From the NCBI GenBank assembly GCA_921293015.1, contig OV121095.1, positions 36,491,484 to 36,555,483 of the forward strand: DNA of 64,000 bases, read 5' to 3'. Source of the DNA: Phorcus lineatus. Taxonomy: Eukaryota > Mollusca > Gastropoda > Trochida > Trochidae. Positions 1 through 9,757 of this stretch are shown here, one piece after another. The position numbers were made by a program, and so were the translations under genes. Numbering within the stretch: the stretch's first letter is position 1; every line of letters begins with the position of its first letter. The notes beneath the pieces are model-generated. The model had not been told where the DNA came from, did not search any database, and saw nothing but the letters and a program-made list of their open reading frames with translations.

Positions 1-128
1 GGAGCCTTGCTTTGGTACATTTTCAGTTCACTACAGAATAAAGAATGGAACAAATCAAATTGAAACAAAAACATTTTTCCTTGGACCTTAAGAATGTCAA
101 GCCTGAAATCACTAAGAACAAAATAAAA

Positions 129-1772
129 GGTACACCTACAGAATACCGGATACCTACCAGCCATATTGTTTAGTAGCACGTGCACTTCCTATATATAAGA
201 AGCACGAGCATTAAAATTCGAAAAAATAAAGCAACGCTGAAATAAAAAATAAACATAAAAATCGGCTTCCTTGAGCTGACTTCCGGTTAGTAAAACTAAC
301 CAATGATTTTTAGATCCAAAGGTAAGCTATCGCAAATAAAAAAGATATGTCTCTTTGAAAAATCGGAGCTACAGAATTCTGGGAATTGGAAGGAATGAGC
401 GTGGGAAAATTCTGACAGGTAAGTCCTCCGTGATTGGTCAATTTTCGCTTACGTCATAACCTAGTAACAGCCATATTTGGACACTTTACTATGGAATCGT
501 AGTATTTTCAGCGTTCGGGTATGCGTTTGTGGGACGTCTTTAAGTTATCAGAAGATAAAGAAGAATTATTTCGATTTTTAAGGAACAAGCAACTGTTAGG
601 CAACTGGGACGGGAAAACCTGTGGGAAATGCTCTATTGGTAAATTTTATTTGTGTAGAGACAAAAGCTACAGCAAAGATCACTACTGCTGGAAATGTAGC
701 AAGAAATCGTGTGGTAAAAAACTTTCCATTCGTCACAATTCATGGTTTGAAAATAGTAAACTTGACTGTGGGAAGATTTTATTGCTCACGTACTGCTGGG
801 TATGGAAGCTTTCCCAAGATTTTGTGCGCCGGGAGCTTGACATATCGTCTTGTAACACTTCCGTGGACTGGTACCACTTTTGCCGTGAGGTTTGTGTGTG
901 TGTTGTTGATGGTGACAGTGCTAAGATAGGAGGGGTGGGAAGGGTTGTCGAAATAGACGAATCAAAATTTGGAAAAAGAAAGTTTAATCGGGGGAAAAGA
1001 GTTGAGGGTCAGTGGGTTTTCGGGGGGATCGATCGGGAATCAAAAGAATGTTTTTTCACTTGTGTTGAAAAGCGTGACTCGGACACTCTCATACCAATAA
1101 TCAAAAATCACATCAAACCTGGAACCACAATCATAAGCGATTGTTGGAAAGCCTATGACTGTCTCAGTAAGGAAGACTTTCACCATTTGAAAGTTAACCA
1201 CTCGATTAACTTCAAGGACCCCGAGACAGGAGCACACACTAACACTATCGAGTCGTCGTGGGGTGCATTGAAGAGATCTCTTCCTCGGTCGGGAACCACA
1301 AAATTATTGTACTCATCTTATTTCGAGGAATTCTGTGTCCGAAGGAAATACCTGAGTGAAAGAGGAGACAAATTCATTGCTTTTTTAGAACTTATTTTCC
1401 GCATTTATAACCCACATGACCGAGATCATGAAATTGTTTGTGTGAGACGCCCACTCGCTGCACTGCAACCTACCCCTGAGGCTGATGCGAATGATGGTGC
1501 CGATGATTTTATTCTGTAAAGGTAGGTAAGAGTTGGTACTAACCCTTAGTCTTAAGCTAACCCTAACCCTAGAATAACACAAAGTGATAGACTTGCTGAA
1601 ATCCAAGGGATAAACTTCAAAGTAAGTGAGTAATCGAAAGCGTTTGTCTCGTAAAGAAAGTCGAAATGCAGTTGCTAGGGAAGTAAGTTGTGCATACGAT
1701 TTGCGCAGTTCCAAAATAAACTCGCGTGCTTACAAAAATGGCGGAAGGTATCCGGTATTCTGTAGTCTTTCC
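129..1772 (+). mobile_element. Merlin-superfamily DNA transposon, apparently complete
   Basis: A 1,644-bp unit begins with GG and ends with CC. Its terminal inverted repeats of about 40 bp share ACTACAGAATACCGGATACC-type sequence (5' end at 129-168, 3' end at 1733-1772 read in reverse complement), with a few mismatches. It is flanked by a perfect 8-bp direct repeat AAATAAAA at 121-128 and 1773-1780. A GG start and an 8-9-bp target duplication are known traits of Merlin (IS1016-related) elements. The single open transposase frame lies between the ends. High terminal identity and an unbroken frame suggest a recent insertion. A CCAAT-like ATTGG and a TACGTCA site lie upstream of the frame and could belong to its own promoter. 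Confidence 0.92.
521..1519 (+). CDS. Merlin / ISXO2-like DDE transposase, 332 aa
   Basis: This frame encodes the transposase that would cut and paste the surrounding element. An N-terminal zinc-ribbon-like cysteine cluster (C34-x2-C37 and C56-x2-C59-x4-C64) is followed by a DDE catalytic domain of the ISXO2 type. Candidate catalytic residues are D146 (in VVEIDESKFGKRK), D207 (in TIISDCWKAY) and E244 (in HTNTIESSWGALK), giving D-60-D-36-E spacing. The tail after about residue 300 is acidic and poorly conserved in appearance. The start at 521 is the first in-frame ATG. A strong donor (CAG|GTAAGT, 418/419) and an acceptor (TTTTCAG, ending at 511) could remove a 93-bp 5'-UTR intron just before it. 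No stop or frameshift interrupts the frame. Confidence 0.9.
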   Translation: MRLWDVFKLSEDKEELFRFLRNKQLLGNWDGKTCGKCSIGKFYLCRDKSYSKDHYCWKCSKKSCGKKLSIRHNSWFENSKLDCGKILLLTYCWVWKLSQDFVRRELDISSCNTSVDWYHFCREVCVCVVDGDSAKIGGVGRVVEIDESKFGKRKFNRGKRVEGQWVFGGIDRESKECFFTCVEKRDSDTLIPIIKNHIKPGTTIISDCWKAYDCLSKEDFHHLKVNHSINFKDPETGAHTNTIESSWGALKRSLPRSGTTKLLYSSYFEEFCVRRKYLSERGDKFIAFLELIFRIYNPHDRDHEIVCVRRPLAALQPTPEADANDGADDFIL

Positions 1773-2180
1773 AAATAAAATTATAAAAATAATTTTATGG
1801 CATTCCGCATAAACTAATTTCATTTTGATGTACATGCACAGAACCACAAGCAAAATACTTCAGTTCAACTACTTTTACCAAAGTTTTTGCCTACAGCATC
1901 AAAATCATTAAATTTGATCCTTTCAGGCCTGATACAGTATACTAGATTTAGTTTAGAAATTTTAATTACCAAAACTGAACCAAAATCACAGAACAAATGA
2001 AACCATTCTAAACAATGATTTTATTGGGTTTGGGTTTTTATCAGAAACTTGCATATTTGAGTTTAAGTTCACTATGGAAACAAAGAGCATAATGGTATAC
2101 ATGAGTTTAAACCATAGAGAGCAAGTCAAACCAATTCAAATGGTTCAGTGATATTGAGAAGTGTTTCATAGTGCTCTCAC

Positions 2181-2259
2181 CTGAGGGAAGAATAGCTGGG
2201 AGAGTACCCTGATGCACAGGTCCACCTGTGGGGGGCTGATTCACCTTGGGTCGGATGGT
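2181..2259 (-). CDS. Internal coding exon of an unrecognised minus-strand gene
   Basis: Read on the minus strand this 79-bp segment is bounded by a good acceptor (TTTACTTGCAG|) and a good donor (CCCTCAG|GTGAGA). It stays open in the frame that continues, without a phase break, from the exon at 2851-3024. It encodes TIRPKVNQPPTGGPVHQG followed by TLPAILPS, a proline/glycine-rich, probably disordered segment. It starts in phase 0 and leaves one nucleotide for the next exon, which should lie further left and was not found. The family is not recognised. Confidence 0.55.
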
Positions 2260-2850
2260 CTGCAAGTAAATTATTACCAGCATGTTTGAAATGTGAACAA
2301 GAGAATTGCAACTAAAATACTTACACTTATCACTTTGGCTAAAACTATTCAGCAAAAAATTGCAAAGCTGATCAAAAGCTTATTCTGACTATTAATTTTA
2401 CATTCAACTTATAGATAACCATACATGTGAAAGATATTACTTTAAGTTCTGGAGGTTATGGTTCTTTTGTCTCAAGATTGTATTTTAGATGGATTATTTT
2501 CTCCCTAAAAGTAACCAAATTTGATCAATCAAATTACATAAAAGAAGTCTTTTTCTTTATCCATTATCAAGTATCTTGCAAAAACTGCTGGCAAACATTT
2601 TATTGTGAAAAACTAGCATTTGTTAGGGAGATTGATTCTTAAAGCAACTTAACCAAACTTTGTACGTGCACGTAAAAATCCTTACTATTGTTTAAAATAG
2701 ACTGCCTTGATAATGGTTACACTTGTTTCACTTTTCATGAGATACTGCAAATCTCAAAGAAAACACCCTATATTGCTTTTAAGGGTATTTTCAGATGGAT
2801 AACCTGCTCAAATGAATCAACTAACAAGACAGAGAGACCTTTCTCTTTAC

Positions 2851-3024
2851 CTGGAGAGTCTTGATATCCATGATAGGCTGTGCAGACAGGAGATGAGCAG
2901 CGTGTGAACTGGTTAGAGCTGGAGCCCCTGTGACAGGGAGATTCTCAGATGTCGCTTTCTCCTCCCCCCTCTTGTCTCCTCCGCCTCCCCCTCCGCCGCC
3001 AGAGAGTGTGCCACTACTCATCAC
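2851..3024 (-). CDS. Internal coding exon with a glycine run, unrecognised minus-strand gene
   Basis: A 174-bp minus-strand exon lies between an acceptor (CTCTGACCAG|) and a donor (CTCCAG|GTAAAG). It is open only in phase 0; the other two phases hit stops at once. It encodes 58 residues: VMSSGTLS, a run of eight glycines, a charged stretch DKRGEEKATSE, and a tail ending QPIMDIKTLQ. Splicing to 2181-2259 gives a continuous frame. The glycine run comes from GGA/GGC triplets and may vary in length. Low-complexity composition suits a linker, stem or regulatory region. No domain is recognised. Confidence 0.6.
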
Positions 3025-3165
3025 CTGGTCAGAGCATTCAAAGGGTCGAATTAGTACAGTTATGGAGATACAGACAATCTGTGATACCATGCATGTAGCG
3101 GTTATACTAAATAAGAACAATGATTCCTTATGTGGCAGGGTGAAACATAAGCATTTCTACTGGCT

Positions 3166-3240
3166 TTGACCAGAGGGATGGGTAGAGTGTAGGACTCTCA
3201 CCTGGAGGTCCCGGGTTCGAATCCTGCAGGGGGTGAATTC
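3166..3240 (+). repeat. tRNA-derived SINE head (tRNA-like)
   Basis: The segment carries an A-box-like GGGTAGAGTGTAGG and a perfect B box GGTTCGAATCC about 35 bp downstream, with an anticodon-arm-like GACTCTCACCTGGAGGTC between them. This resembles tRNA-Glu. The acceptor stem does not pair well, so it is called a SINE head or tRNA pseudogene, not a working tRNA. Confidence 0.5.
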
Positions 3241-4134
3241 ACTTCTGTTACATTTACAATACATTTCATGTTACCTAAAGTTCTTTTTACTTTTTTCAAT
3301 ATACAATATATTATGATACAAACAACCTATTATGATTTATTTATCATCTAATTTAGTATCACTATGAACAATACTATGATGTATAGTCACAACTTTAGAA
3401 CATAATATTTGACCTGATGTCAAATTAGAATTTGCAAAACTTAGCAAGAAAAGACTACTTTTGTGCACAAATCACTCTTTAAAATAAAGGTTTTCTCATT
3501 TCTACCTCACATGAATTCTGGATAGAGATATTACACTAAGAATAATTATAAATCCCCAAATGATAATTCATAAATAACTTTTAGGGATCATGGTTGACAT
3601 GCCTATGAAGCTTAATGAAACTAGCATAAGTTTTGGAGATGTGTTGCAGAAAAAATTATCCTTTAATGAAATACAAGTAAGATATATCCCTGAGATCATG
3701 ATACAAAATGGAAAACATTTTCTTTTAAAAACATAGATGTTTTAGCTTTTTCCAGTGACAAATTAAGACTTGAGGGTGGAAACCACACCATGCTGATGTC
3801 TGAAAATTTGAGCTTCCTATCATATGTCAACTGATTTTGGTTTTGGTAAACCATTCTAAAGTTGTTCCCCCTTGCTACAGCCTCATTAAAAGGGTTGGAC
3901 GACAATATTTATACTTAGTCTAAATGTTACAAAAGTTATCTTCATAAAAGTTGATATTTCTGTTTTATGTTTCTTTGAAAAATAGTAAATGAAGATTTGA
4001 AGGCAGACACCCTGCCACACCAATTTGGGGGGTCGGTCATGAAAAAATGTACTAAGGCCTCCCTGTAACAAAGATAACATTCTGAAAATTTTACCTTCCT
4101 TCTGTTGAAGTTGATTAAAGATCTAACCTTACAG

Positions 4135-4336
4135 GCCTATTGAGCTAAAAAGATGCATACATATGGATCATGCTTGGCAAGTTTGACACACAGGGATAAT
4201 AAATATGAAGTATATGGAAATGAAAGATTTTATGAGAGCTTCATTCACAAGATTGAAGAAAACAAGAAGACATGGTCATCAACTTTCCCTGGTTCTCACT
4301 ATAACTCACAACATTTTCCTAAATTTCCTGAAACAG
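4135..4336 (+). CDS. Possible plus-strand coding exon, unrecognised
   Basis: An acceptor (AACCTTACAG|, ending at 4134) and a donor (GAAACAG|GTTAAT, 4336/4337) bound a 202-bp segment. From the ATG at 4153 it is open for 61 codons plus one base. The peptide has protein-like composition (for example DNKYEVYGNERFYESFIHKI and TWSSTFPGSHYNSQHFPKFP), rich in aromatic residues and charge. A stop precedes the ATG within the exon, so this would be a first coding exon. It lies between minus-strand exons, so it would be a nested opposite-strand gene. No partner exon was found and the donor is only moderate. Confidence 0.3.
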
Positions 4337-4435
4337 GTTAATAAAACAAAACAAACAATAACTTAGAAAAAATTAAACAATTATTATGTGTTTCCTATTT
4401 TCTTAACTCCATCAAGGTAGTTTTATCCTAAAGTC

Positions 4436-5110
4436 ACACACCAAATATCAGGAATTGGGAAAGACACCTTTGATTATGGTCCAATTATAGGGCTTTTAGT
4501 CATTTTCAGAATTTTGAATGGGCCATTCCCCTTATTAGCAATGGTAAAATTTCAAATTGGCCCCTGCTTTTCCCAATCCCTGCAAATATTGTATTCCTAT
4601 CTTTAAGAGTTTCTGAGAAAAGTTGTTCACTTTGAAGATACCTTCCAACTTAGTCAAAGAAACAGAACAAAATAACCCAAGAAAAAAACAATTGAAAACT
4701 TTGTAAATAGTTTCTTAGAAAGGCTGTCCACTTTGAAGATTGCCTCAAACTCAACATAGAAAAAGGGTAACCTGGGAAAAAATAATTTCTTCTCAGTTTC
4801 AAACTCCATCAAAATATTGATACCCCCAGGGCCACATGCCAAAGTTGGTAATCCTACCTTTTCTAGTTTCTGATAAAGCTGTCTCTTCCCTCAAACTAAG
4901 CCCAAAAGTAACAGAAAAGGGGCAATTGTGGAAAAATAATTTTCTCATTTTCAAACTCCATTGAGGTGTTCGATATAAGTTGTCCTCTTTCGAGATAGCC
5001 TTAACCTAAGTGCAAAAAAATTTAAACAATGGCAATAACTCTTTGGAAAATAATTGCACGCTTCTCAATTTCGATCTCCATCAAGGTATAGCTACGCACA
5101 AAATTGCAAG
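4436..5110. repeat. Diverged tandem repeat, units of roughly 120-170 bp
   Basis: Recurrent blocks such as CAAACTCCATCAA, TTTCTGAGAAAAG / TTTCTTAGAAAGG, CCACTTTGAAGATTGCCT and GGGCAATTGTGGAAAAATAA return four times in the same order with heavy divergence. The block including ACAATGGCAATAACTC followed by CGATCTCCATCAAGGTA resembles a repeat I associate with bivalve genomes; that attribution is from memory and unverified. Open frames here (for example minus 4654-4842) are by-products. Confidence 0.6.
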
Positions 5111-6690
5111 AAACGTTTACAGACAAATGGACACCAGATCCTTACCATCAACGTCACGATTCAATGTAATTTAGTGGAATTTTTAAAACAAAAAAAAGCC
5201 TTACTACACTCCTAGTGAACCTAGTCAATGAAAAATCTAATCTGAACCTAATGATGAGTAATCTGAAAAAATAAACATAAGGTCTCTACATCAGGATGCA
5301 TATCATTAACTTCATATTGTTTATTTTGTATTAAAATCAAAGTGTTTGTCAAATGTTTATCTTTTCTTTTTTTTTAAATCCCTGGAAATTATGTATGTGA
5401 CATTTGACATATCTTATATCAAATGAGATATCATGATACGTACATGATACGTATCCTATCAAGAAATGTCATTATATATACAGTTCTAATGAAGTGGTAA
5501 AAATGAATGTTCAATAAATTCTTTCTTTGATGAATTGGAGTGATATTTTATGGATGCATCATTTCAATATTATAATCAATAAGAATGTTGCAGTTCATCA
5601 CAGTCTACCTTTTGTAAATACTTTTATTACATCTTTAAATACAAAGAAAAAGAAAGAAAATTATCTTAATCGATTGTATTCTATCATAAAAATAAGCAGG
5701 TGAGTTAATGTTTGACACCACTTGGGCAGTATTTCAGCCATTTACAGCAATGATAAAAATACATGTTGTCAATAATGTTAAGAAGAATACTGTCATTCAT
5801 AATCAACAAAGGTGATGTCTTATTGACAACATTCATACAAACATGGTTTATGACTCATATACCGGTGCTTCAAAATTTGTAACGAGTCAAGATACATATC
5901 CCTACTTCTTAACAGAAAAAGGCACATCCAATTTTGTTTGGTAGAGATATTGAGTTATCCTATTTTCTAACTTGAGGACAGTCCTTCTTTAACAGTCCCA
6001 GACAGCAGAACAGAAAATACTAATAAAGGTTTTCTTTCAAATTTCTGCAACAGCGGATATGACACAGGACAAATGTTTTACAGCTTTAGCCTAATAATAA
6101 GAAAACAAAACATTCGACCTTTTCATCAGATTTGTTCAAAATAAATTCTTGTCCCGAGATATTTACTATGACAACCCTTACTTCATAAATTCAAGATTAA
6201 TTTTAGCAGGACAAAATTTGAACCAACTGTCAATGTCAAAATTCTGGTTAGAATTTTATTCATATTTCACATTCTAACTAATATGTACCCTGTTCCAGGG
6301 AAAAGCAAGAATGAAACATCAATAATGGTCACAATATATTAGGTAAATCCTTATGAATAGTACCTCACTGTTACATTGAGGAAATATGAAATGCCACGAT
6401 AGCTTTTGACTTTTGTTGTCATTTTGGCGTTTTGCCAAATCGGGATACAAGACAAGGCCAGTCACATGTTCAATTCTCGTCTTTGATAAAGATACATCAT
6501 AAACTACTTTAAATGAAAACCTTGTCGAAAGTTTCGAAACAAAAACTAGCTAAAGAGTGTAATATGTCACTTCTTCGTCGACAAAACATTACAAAAACGA
6601 AAACACAGCTGACCAGTTCGGCGTCATGTCGAAAATATATCCAAAATCTCAAAAGCAAACACGTACAAATGTTACAAACGTGATGAAAAG
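5111..6690. other. A+T-rich intron or spacer, no gene seen
   Basis: I see no convincing exon on either strand. It holds a short tandem ACATGATACGTATC-like repeat near 5440-5460 and scattered splice-like sites. One minus-strand stretch (about 5965-6045) is open for some 25 codons after a fair acceptor, but it is too short to support. Confidence 0.4.
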
Positions 6691-6699
6691 ACATCTTAC

Positions 6700-6809
6700 C
6701 CGCTATCTTGTTCATGTGCAATCAATAGAGATATTATTTTGACCGGAAAGACCCAAGAAATAACGATGATGATGTAGAAAGTTTGATATTTCGCTCGTAA
6801 ACCAAGCAT
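6700..6809 (-). CDS. Probable first coding exon with a signal-anchor-like start, minus strand
   Basis: From the minus-strand ATG at 6809 a frame runs for 36 codons plus two bases to a strong donor (GCGG|GTAAGA, 6700/6699). It begins MLGLRAKYQTFYIIIVISWV and continues FPVKIISLLIAHEQDS. The hydrophobic core of about 20 residues after a short basic N terminus looks like a signal peptide or type II membrane anchor. A second ATG at 6715 in another frame would give only MNKIA. The exon lies just inside a CCAAT/E-box promoter. Its phase does not match the exon at 2851-3024, so an intermediate exon is missing or they are different genes. Confidence 0.4.
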
Positions 6810-6905
6810 GGCAGACCAACATATACAAGTTGTAAACGAACCTCTGATTGGCTATAGCAAGCCACGTGACAGGTGCGCGTTTTCGCTGAAAATCTTTGCA
6901 TCATT
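6810..6905 (-). promoter_or_regulatory. CCAAT/E-box promoter for the minus-strand gene
   Basis: Read on the minus strand, GCGCACCTGTCACGTGGC is followed by AGCCAATCAG about 15 bp later. An E-box CACGTG and a CCAAT box near CpG-containing sequence, directly upstream of an ATG and a strong donor, are typical of an animal promoter. The start site was not identified. Confidence 0.5.
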
Positions 6906-8235
6906 TAATCTTATTTATCAACATCTAGTGGTTCATAATTTAGGTAAAGAATAATTTCAATTAAAGAAATGTGCAATATGCCTATTCATAACTTAGTATT
7001 TCAAAATGTTTTGCCAAATAAATAAGGTACTATTTTTAATTGCGGACGGAAGTTCACGGTAGGTATTACCAGTTACTTCCGACTGTATGAATGGCATTCA
7101 ATCGTACGTTTTACAATGTTATGTTGGAGTGTTGTAGCTTTGCGAAACTTTATATCGTTACAGGATCAATAACAACATAATAAAGAATTGTACCAAACAA
7201 CTATTTTCAATTTCATCTTCAGGTTTAAAACGACATTTGGTAAGTTTGAAAAATACGACGCGGAAGAGTTCCAGCCGAAGCGTCGTCAGCTAGATTTACT
7301 CGACTGCGCATGACTAACCTACTCTTGGAGTTATTCGCCCTTGAATGATCCAGTTTGTGGATAGATCTACCAAGGAGTATTTCAAGCTATCAATATTAGA
7401 TGTGATATTTGTAACTTATAGGGGTCTTTACGGGACATTTATGGACGTTAGCAGGCTTTCATGAAAAAATAATTTCCGACTGTGAGGATTTAGGCAAATA
7501 TTTTAGACAAAATTTAAAAATTACATTTTTTGAAAGGCAATTTCTTCCACAAATACAAATTCATTGGAATCAGGTTCTTCTGTTAATGACTGAAGTCCTA
7601 ATATTTATTTTGCAACATGCCATCACCTCTGATTGATTTGGGCTTTTTAAATAAAAACTTCATAGACCCCTAACTAAATTAACGGAATGCGGCTCACAGC
7701 CTTACATGTAAAACATGAACATTTATTAAATACAAACTTATTTATTAAGTAATAAACATAATTTTATTCTTTAATTATGTGATGCATATGGGGAATTTGT
7801 TCTTTTTCTTAAATGAGAATAGTTACTAATGAGCGTGAACAAGGAAAAAGGCGTTCCTTTTTTCACTTATAATGATATAATCTCGGACATTGATTAATGG
7901 CATTTTTTTTTTAAAAAGTAAGAAATGAACTGGAAATGTCCTATCTAGTATAACCTATTTGTCATCAATGATGAGTTAGTATATCCCTATATCAGAGTTT
8001 CTCTATTCATTATCTGGCTATACTTCGTTTATCGTTAAAACCTATAGAAATTGTTTTATCACCACTTTGAGATTCTACTACGACCGGAGGTTTTACCAAC
8101 AATTGAAATTTAACCCCATGCTAGGTTAGAAGTCAACCTTTAGTAAGACCTACATGAAAATATCTTTCACTACACGATTTACAAGCATTATTATTGTGTA
8201 TGCTTTTCTACCGCCAAAATTCCAAAGATTAAATT
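6906..8235. other. Spacer with a small CpG-rich patch
   Basis: Most of this is A+T-rich without coding signal. The segment 7230-7330 is richer in CpG, contains an NRF1-like CTGCGCATG and a donor-like TTTG|GTAAGT at 7234-7239, and could be another promoter. No exon can be assigned. Confidence 0.35.
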
Positions 8236-8239
8236 TTAC

Positions 8240-8312
8240 ATCGTACTGTCAGTTGGAATTGAACCCGCAATTTTGCGCTCCGATCCCAAACCATTAGACC
8301 ACATTACGCTGC
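8240..8312 (-). repeat. tRNA-derived SINE head, minus strand
   Basis: On the minus strand an A-box-like GTGGTCTAATGGTTTGGG and a B box GGTTCAATTCC are spaced as in a tRNA gene. Stems are imperfect and no complete acceptor stem is visible, so it is a SINE head or tRNA relic. Confidence 0.45.
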
Positions 8313-9717
8313 TGTTCAGAATAAAATGACTGTTGTACCGTATTCTGCTTTCACGTCGAAGAGGGTTGCATTTTATGTGCGCTTTACAAGTGGATGACGT
8401 GCTCTGTACAATTATATATTTCTTTAAAAATGCATAACGCTCTAATGGGTTTTGGTAGCAAATATCAATTCCTAGCAAAGTAATTATACGCATCGCTTTA
8501 TTAGATTTATAGTAACAGGTTATTTTTAAACACAAAACACAGTTTTCATTTTGGAATAAAGATGAAATTTGAATATTCATTAACGAATAAAAATGACAAT
8601 TACTATTCCTTGTTTAGAATGACACAGATTATGTTTTATGGGGTTTTTTATGTGGCTTAAATAAGAGCCAAAATACATTATGTCTTACGCTTAGTTTAAA
8701 TCGCCCCTCTAAAGTTATAATCATAAACAAATTATAATAATTTCTAGTTTTCAAAGATTTATGAAAAAACGGCAATATAAATGTCAGGAAGCCATATTTC
8801 TGCGCCCAATTTACATCTATATTAGTTGAATTACCTACTTAACAATACCAATCAATATTTGACTTTGTGTCTTCAGTAAATAAGTTTCCAAAATTACATT
8901 TCAGTCATGGGTGCGCGCCAGTGTCCGGTTTTCGACCACAAATCACGACTTAGCCTGTGTATTGTCACTATACTGAACTAATAAGTACTGAGATGATAAG
9001 ATGCCGATTTTCAAAACCAACTTGTACTTCTCAATAAAATAACACCATTTATGAAGTTTGAAATATTTGACTTCAACAACATACTTTGTGGCCCTTTGAA
9101 AAATGCTCGAAAAGCTTCCTTGAAACCTAATCCTTGATAAGTTTCCCACACAAACCCGAAACCATAAGTAGATAAATGAGTTCTTCCATGGTACATCCAA
9201 GTTTAACTTCCAACTCTATCTAAATAAAACATAATAGTAGATATATGTGGGCCTTTTTGTACATATCCATTGGCGTTCAAGCAAACTAATTAGACATTTA
9301 ATTACTGAAATCAAACTTGTATAAGCTTACTTAGATTTGTTGAACTGTAAACCACTTTTGATAACCAATTTTCCCGATACATATAAAGAATATCGGATTT
9401 GTCTGAACATCATAATTTCAAAGAGAGCCGAAAGAGAGAGATTCTGATTAATTATATTTTAAGGTTTTGACAAGAAGGTTTACTGAGAATATAGTATTTG
9501 AGGTTTTGTTAACTATTTCAGACGGATTACTGACGAAGGAATGTACGAAATGTCGTGTTTATCACACGTAAAGAAGTTTGAGTGGAAGTTGCCATTACAA
9601 GAAGACAAGGAAATTTTATGGATTATCAACTTCTTTATTGTACTGATAGCTACGTTTCGGTATAGCTTCTTATACCTTTTTCAATCATCAAACCTATTAA
9701 ACACCATTTTCTTACCA
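8313..9717. other. No gene seen
   Basis: A+T-rich DNA without bounded open exons. The segments around 8880-9070 and 12850-13030 share diverged blocks (for example GACTTCAACAACATAC / GACTCCAACAACTCAC), so an old dispersed repeat flanks the interval. Confidence 0.35.
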
Positions 9718-9757
9718 TAGAGGTAGGTGAAGGAGCTACCTCTGTCAGTAGAGAATG
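9718..9757. mobile_element. Fragment of the 460-bp TIR element (MITE family A)
   Basis: AGGAGCTACCTCTGTCAGTAG followed by AGAATG closely matches the terminal 30 bp of the complete element at 20573-21032. Only one end is preserved here. Confidence 0.6.

Noticed and set aside
1555-1573. Telomere-like CTAACCCTAACCCTAG
   Set aside because: Only about two repeats inside the Merlin 3' non-coding part; no array.
3166-3240. Functional tRNA-Glu gene
   Set aside because: A and B boxes are present, but the acceptor stem does not pair; a SINE head is more likely. The same applies at 8240, 25039 and 41711.
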